From Lutimonas halocynthiae (GTDB taxonomy: Bacteria; Bacteroidota; Bacteroidia; Flavobacteriales; Flavobacteriaceae), in the NCBI RefSeq assembly GCF_030409835.1, contig NZ_JAUFQO010000005.1, positions 124,001-188,000 on the forward strand: DNA of 64,000 nucleotides, written 5' to 3'. This document shows, in pieces, positions 63,108 to 64,000 of the stretch. The notes below the pieces were generated by a model. The model was not told the origin of the DNA, searched no databases, and saw only the letters and a list, made by a program, of their open reading frames with translations. A program made the position numbers and the translations under genes. Within the stretch, counting starts at the first letter, position 1, and every line of letters begins with the position of its first letter.

Positions 63108-63407
63108 ATGGATACTGAAAAATATATACCTGTACTTCATCTTTGTGATTTGTATCAAATAGAAATTTCTTTTTTTAAAGAATTAAATGAAGAGGGATTG
63201 ATAGAATTGGTTTCAAGACAGAACAGCATGTATGTGCTGGAGGAAAAACTTTATAAAGTTGAACGAATTATCAGGATTCATCGAGAGTTGAATGTAAATA
63301 TTGAAGGCATTGATGTGGTTTTAAACTTATTGGAAAAAGTGGATACATTACAAAATGAAGTGTACAGTATGCAAAGTAGGCTGAGATTATATGAAGACGA
63401 CCAGTAA
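63108..63407 (+). CDS. Chaperone modulator CbpM-like (MerR-like HTH) protein
   Basis: A 99-aa helical protein with a MerR-like start (KYIPVLHLCDLYQIEISFFK) and a coiled-coil C-terminal part (VLNLLEKVDTLQNEVYSMQS). CbpM binds the J domain of CbpA and inhibits it. The 2-nt distance from the co-chaperone gene strongly supports this role. Confidence 0.82.
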   Translation: MDTEKYIPVLHLCDLYQIEISFFKELNEEGLIELVSRQNSMYVLEEKLYKVERIIRIHRELNVNIEGIDVVLNLLEKVDTLQNEVYSMQSRLRLYEDDQ

Positions 63408-63431
63408 GGTTGAAAATCAAAACATGTAGTA

Positions 63432-64000
63432 ATGATACACAAATTAAAATTTGCTTTTACTTTTCTATTGATCACCATGATATTATCCTGTTCAGACAAG
63501 CATCACAATACAGACAAAGACAGTAAAAGATCCAATTCTGATGGTTTATGGTTGTCTTATACAAAAGAATCGACAGTTTTTAAGCTCTGGTCACCTCACG
63601 CGGATAAGGTGAAAATCTATCTTTATGATGCAGGAAACGAAGGAGAAGCCTATGCAACCTATTTATTGGAGCCTAAAGATGGAAGAACGATATGGCAAAA
63701 ACAGATAAGCGGAGATTTACAAGGTGTTTATTATACCTTTCAGGTGAAAATTGACGGAAAGTGGCTCGATGAAACGCCAGGGATATATGCTAAGGCAGTT
63801 GGTGTGAATGGTAAAAGAGCGATGGTACTTGACATGAAAACTACCGATCCGGAAGGTTGGGATGAAGATAAAGGTCCGAAGCTTAACTACCCGAATGAAG
63901 CGATTATTTATGAATTGCATATAAGGGATATGACCATACACCCGGCATCAGGTTCGAGTATGCCTGGAAGCTATCTTGGTTTGGTTGAATCAGGAACCAA
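63432..64000 (+). CDS. Type I pullulanase, lipoprotein, N-terminal part (cut by window end)
   Basis: Open to the window end: about 189 codons. An ATG at 63432 begins a lipoprotein signal (MILSC lipobox). KLWSPHADKVKIYLYDAGNE, GVYYTFQVKIDGKWLDETPG and the PNEAIIYELHIRDMTIHPAS block match the N-terminal domains and the start of the GH13 catalytic domain of PulA-type pullulanase. It would debranch alpha-1,6 glucans (glycogen, pullulan, starch) at the cell surface. The catalytic residues lie outside the window. Confidence 0.88.
   Translation, partial: MIHKLKFAFTFLLITMILSCSDKHHNTDKDSKRSNSDGLWLSYTKESTVFKLWSPHADKVKIYLYDAGNEGEAYATYLLEPKDGRTIWQKQISGDLQGVYYTFQVKIDGKWLDETPGIYAKAVGVNGKRAMVLDMKTTDPEGWDEDKGPKLNYPNEAIIYELHIRDMTIHPASGSSMPGSYLGLVESGT

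Noticed and set aside
1-64000. Integron cassette array
   Set aside because: Gene mix is suggestive, but I find no repeated attC-like inverted sites between genes and no integrase.

Overview
The window looks like chromosomal DNA of a Bacteroidota bacterium, most likely a marine-type Flavobacteriia or a close Cytophagia relative. The basis is AT-rich composition, many short lipoprotein signals ending in a Cys, Bacteroidota-type promoters (TTG, about 20 nt, TAnnTTTG), few Shine-Dalgarno sites, a SusC-type receptor motif, and families typical of this phylum (DPP IV, DUF4982-type GH2, DUF6624, PqqB-like MBL). I recognise no ribosomal, tRNA, phage, transposon or CRISPR element.

I call 71 protein genes, two of them cut by the window edges. 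Seventy read on the + strand and one, a cytochrome P460-like lipoprotein at 17983-18507, reads on the - strand. Gaps are mostly under 120 nt, and several pairs overlap by 4-8 nt (28072, 31596, 43768, 44154, 53905).

Layout. 0-1.4 kb: Crp/Fnr regulator, a palindromic operator candidate and a fatty acid desaturase. 1.4-8 kb: sulfatase, methyltransferase, a MuiA/DUF4139 protein with an inserted SusC-like segment, an exported TonB-C-like protein and a TSUP permease. 8-18 kb: TPR lipoprotein with SCO1, haloalkane dehalogenase-like hydrolase, adenosine deaminase, DUF302, DUF457, VOC and DUF1254/1214 proteins, aldo/keto reductase, APC permease. 18-31 kb: P460, a K+-channel-like protein with an exported repeat domain, Tat-exported oxidoreductases, an amidohydrolase-SnoaL fusion, a TMEM175-like protein, an Omp85-type barrel, SDR-TspO, metallophosphoesterase. 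31-36.5 kb: small enzymes and a nucleic-acid group (VF530, RlmF, AlkD, UDG). 36.5-45 kb: mixed small enzymes, a phospholipase D-like lipoprotein and the EamA-VOC-beta-helix operon. 45-51.5 kb: nitrilase, penicillin acylase, P1 peptidase, PqqB-like MBL. 51.5-59.8 kb: methyltransferase, GNATs, a complete class B1 metallo-beta-lactamase, a GH2 enzyme, DUF6624-like and pentapeptide-repeat proteins. 59.8-64 kb: DPP IV, the CbpA-CbpM chaperone pair and the start of a pullulanase.

The region reads as a long co-directional run of mostly unrelated one-gene functions (hydrolases, detoxification, small-molecule modification), not one pathway. I found no single clear new multi-gene system. The best leads are the repeat-domain/K+-channel protein, the lipidated B1 beta-lactamase coupled to a GNAT, the amide/nitrile hydrolase cluster, the MuiA-SusC chimera and the Crp-operator-desaturase unit. 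All assignments are by reading motifs; no database search was run.
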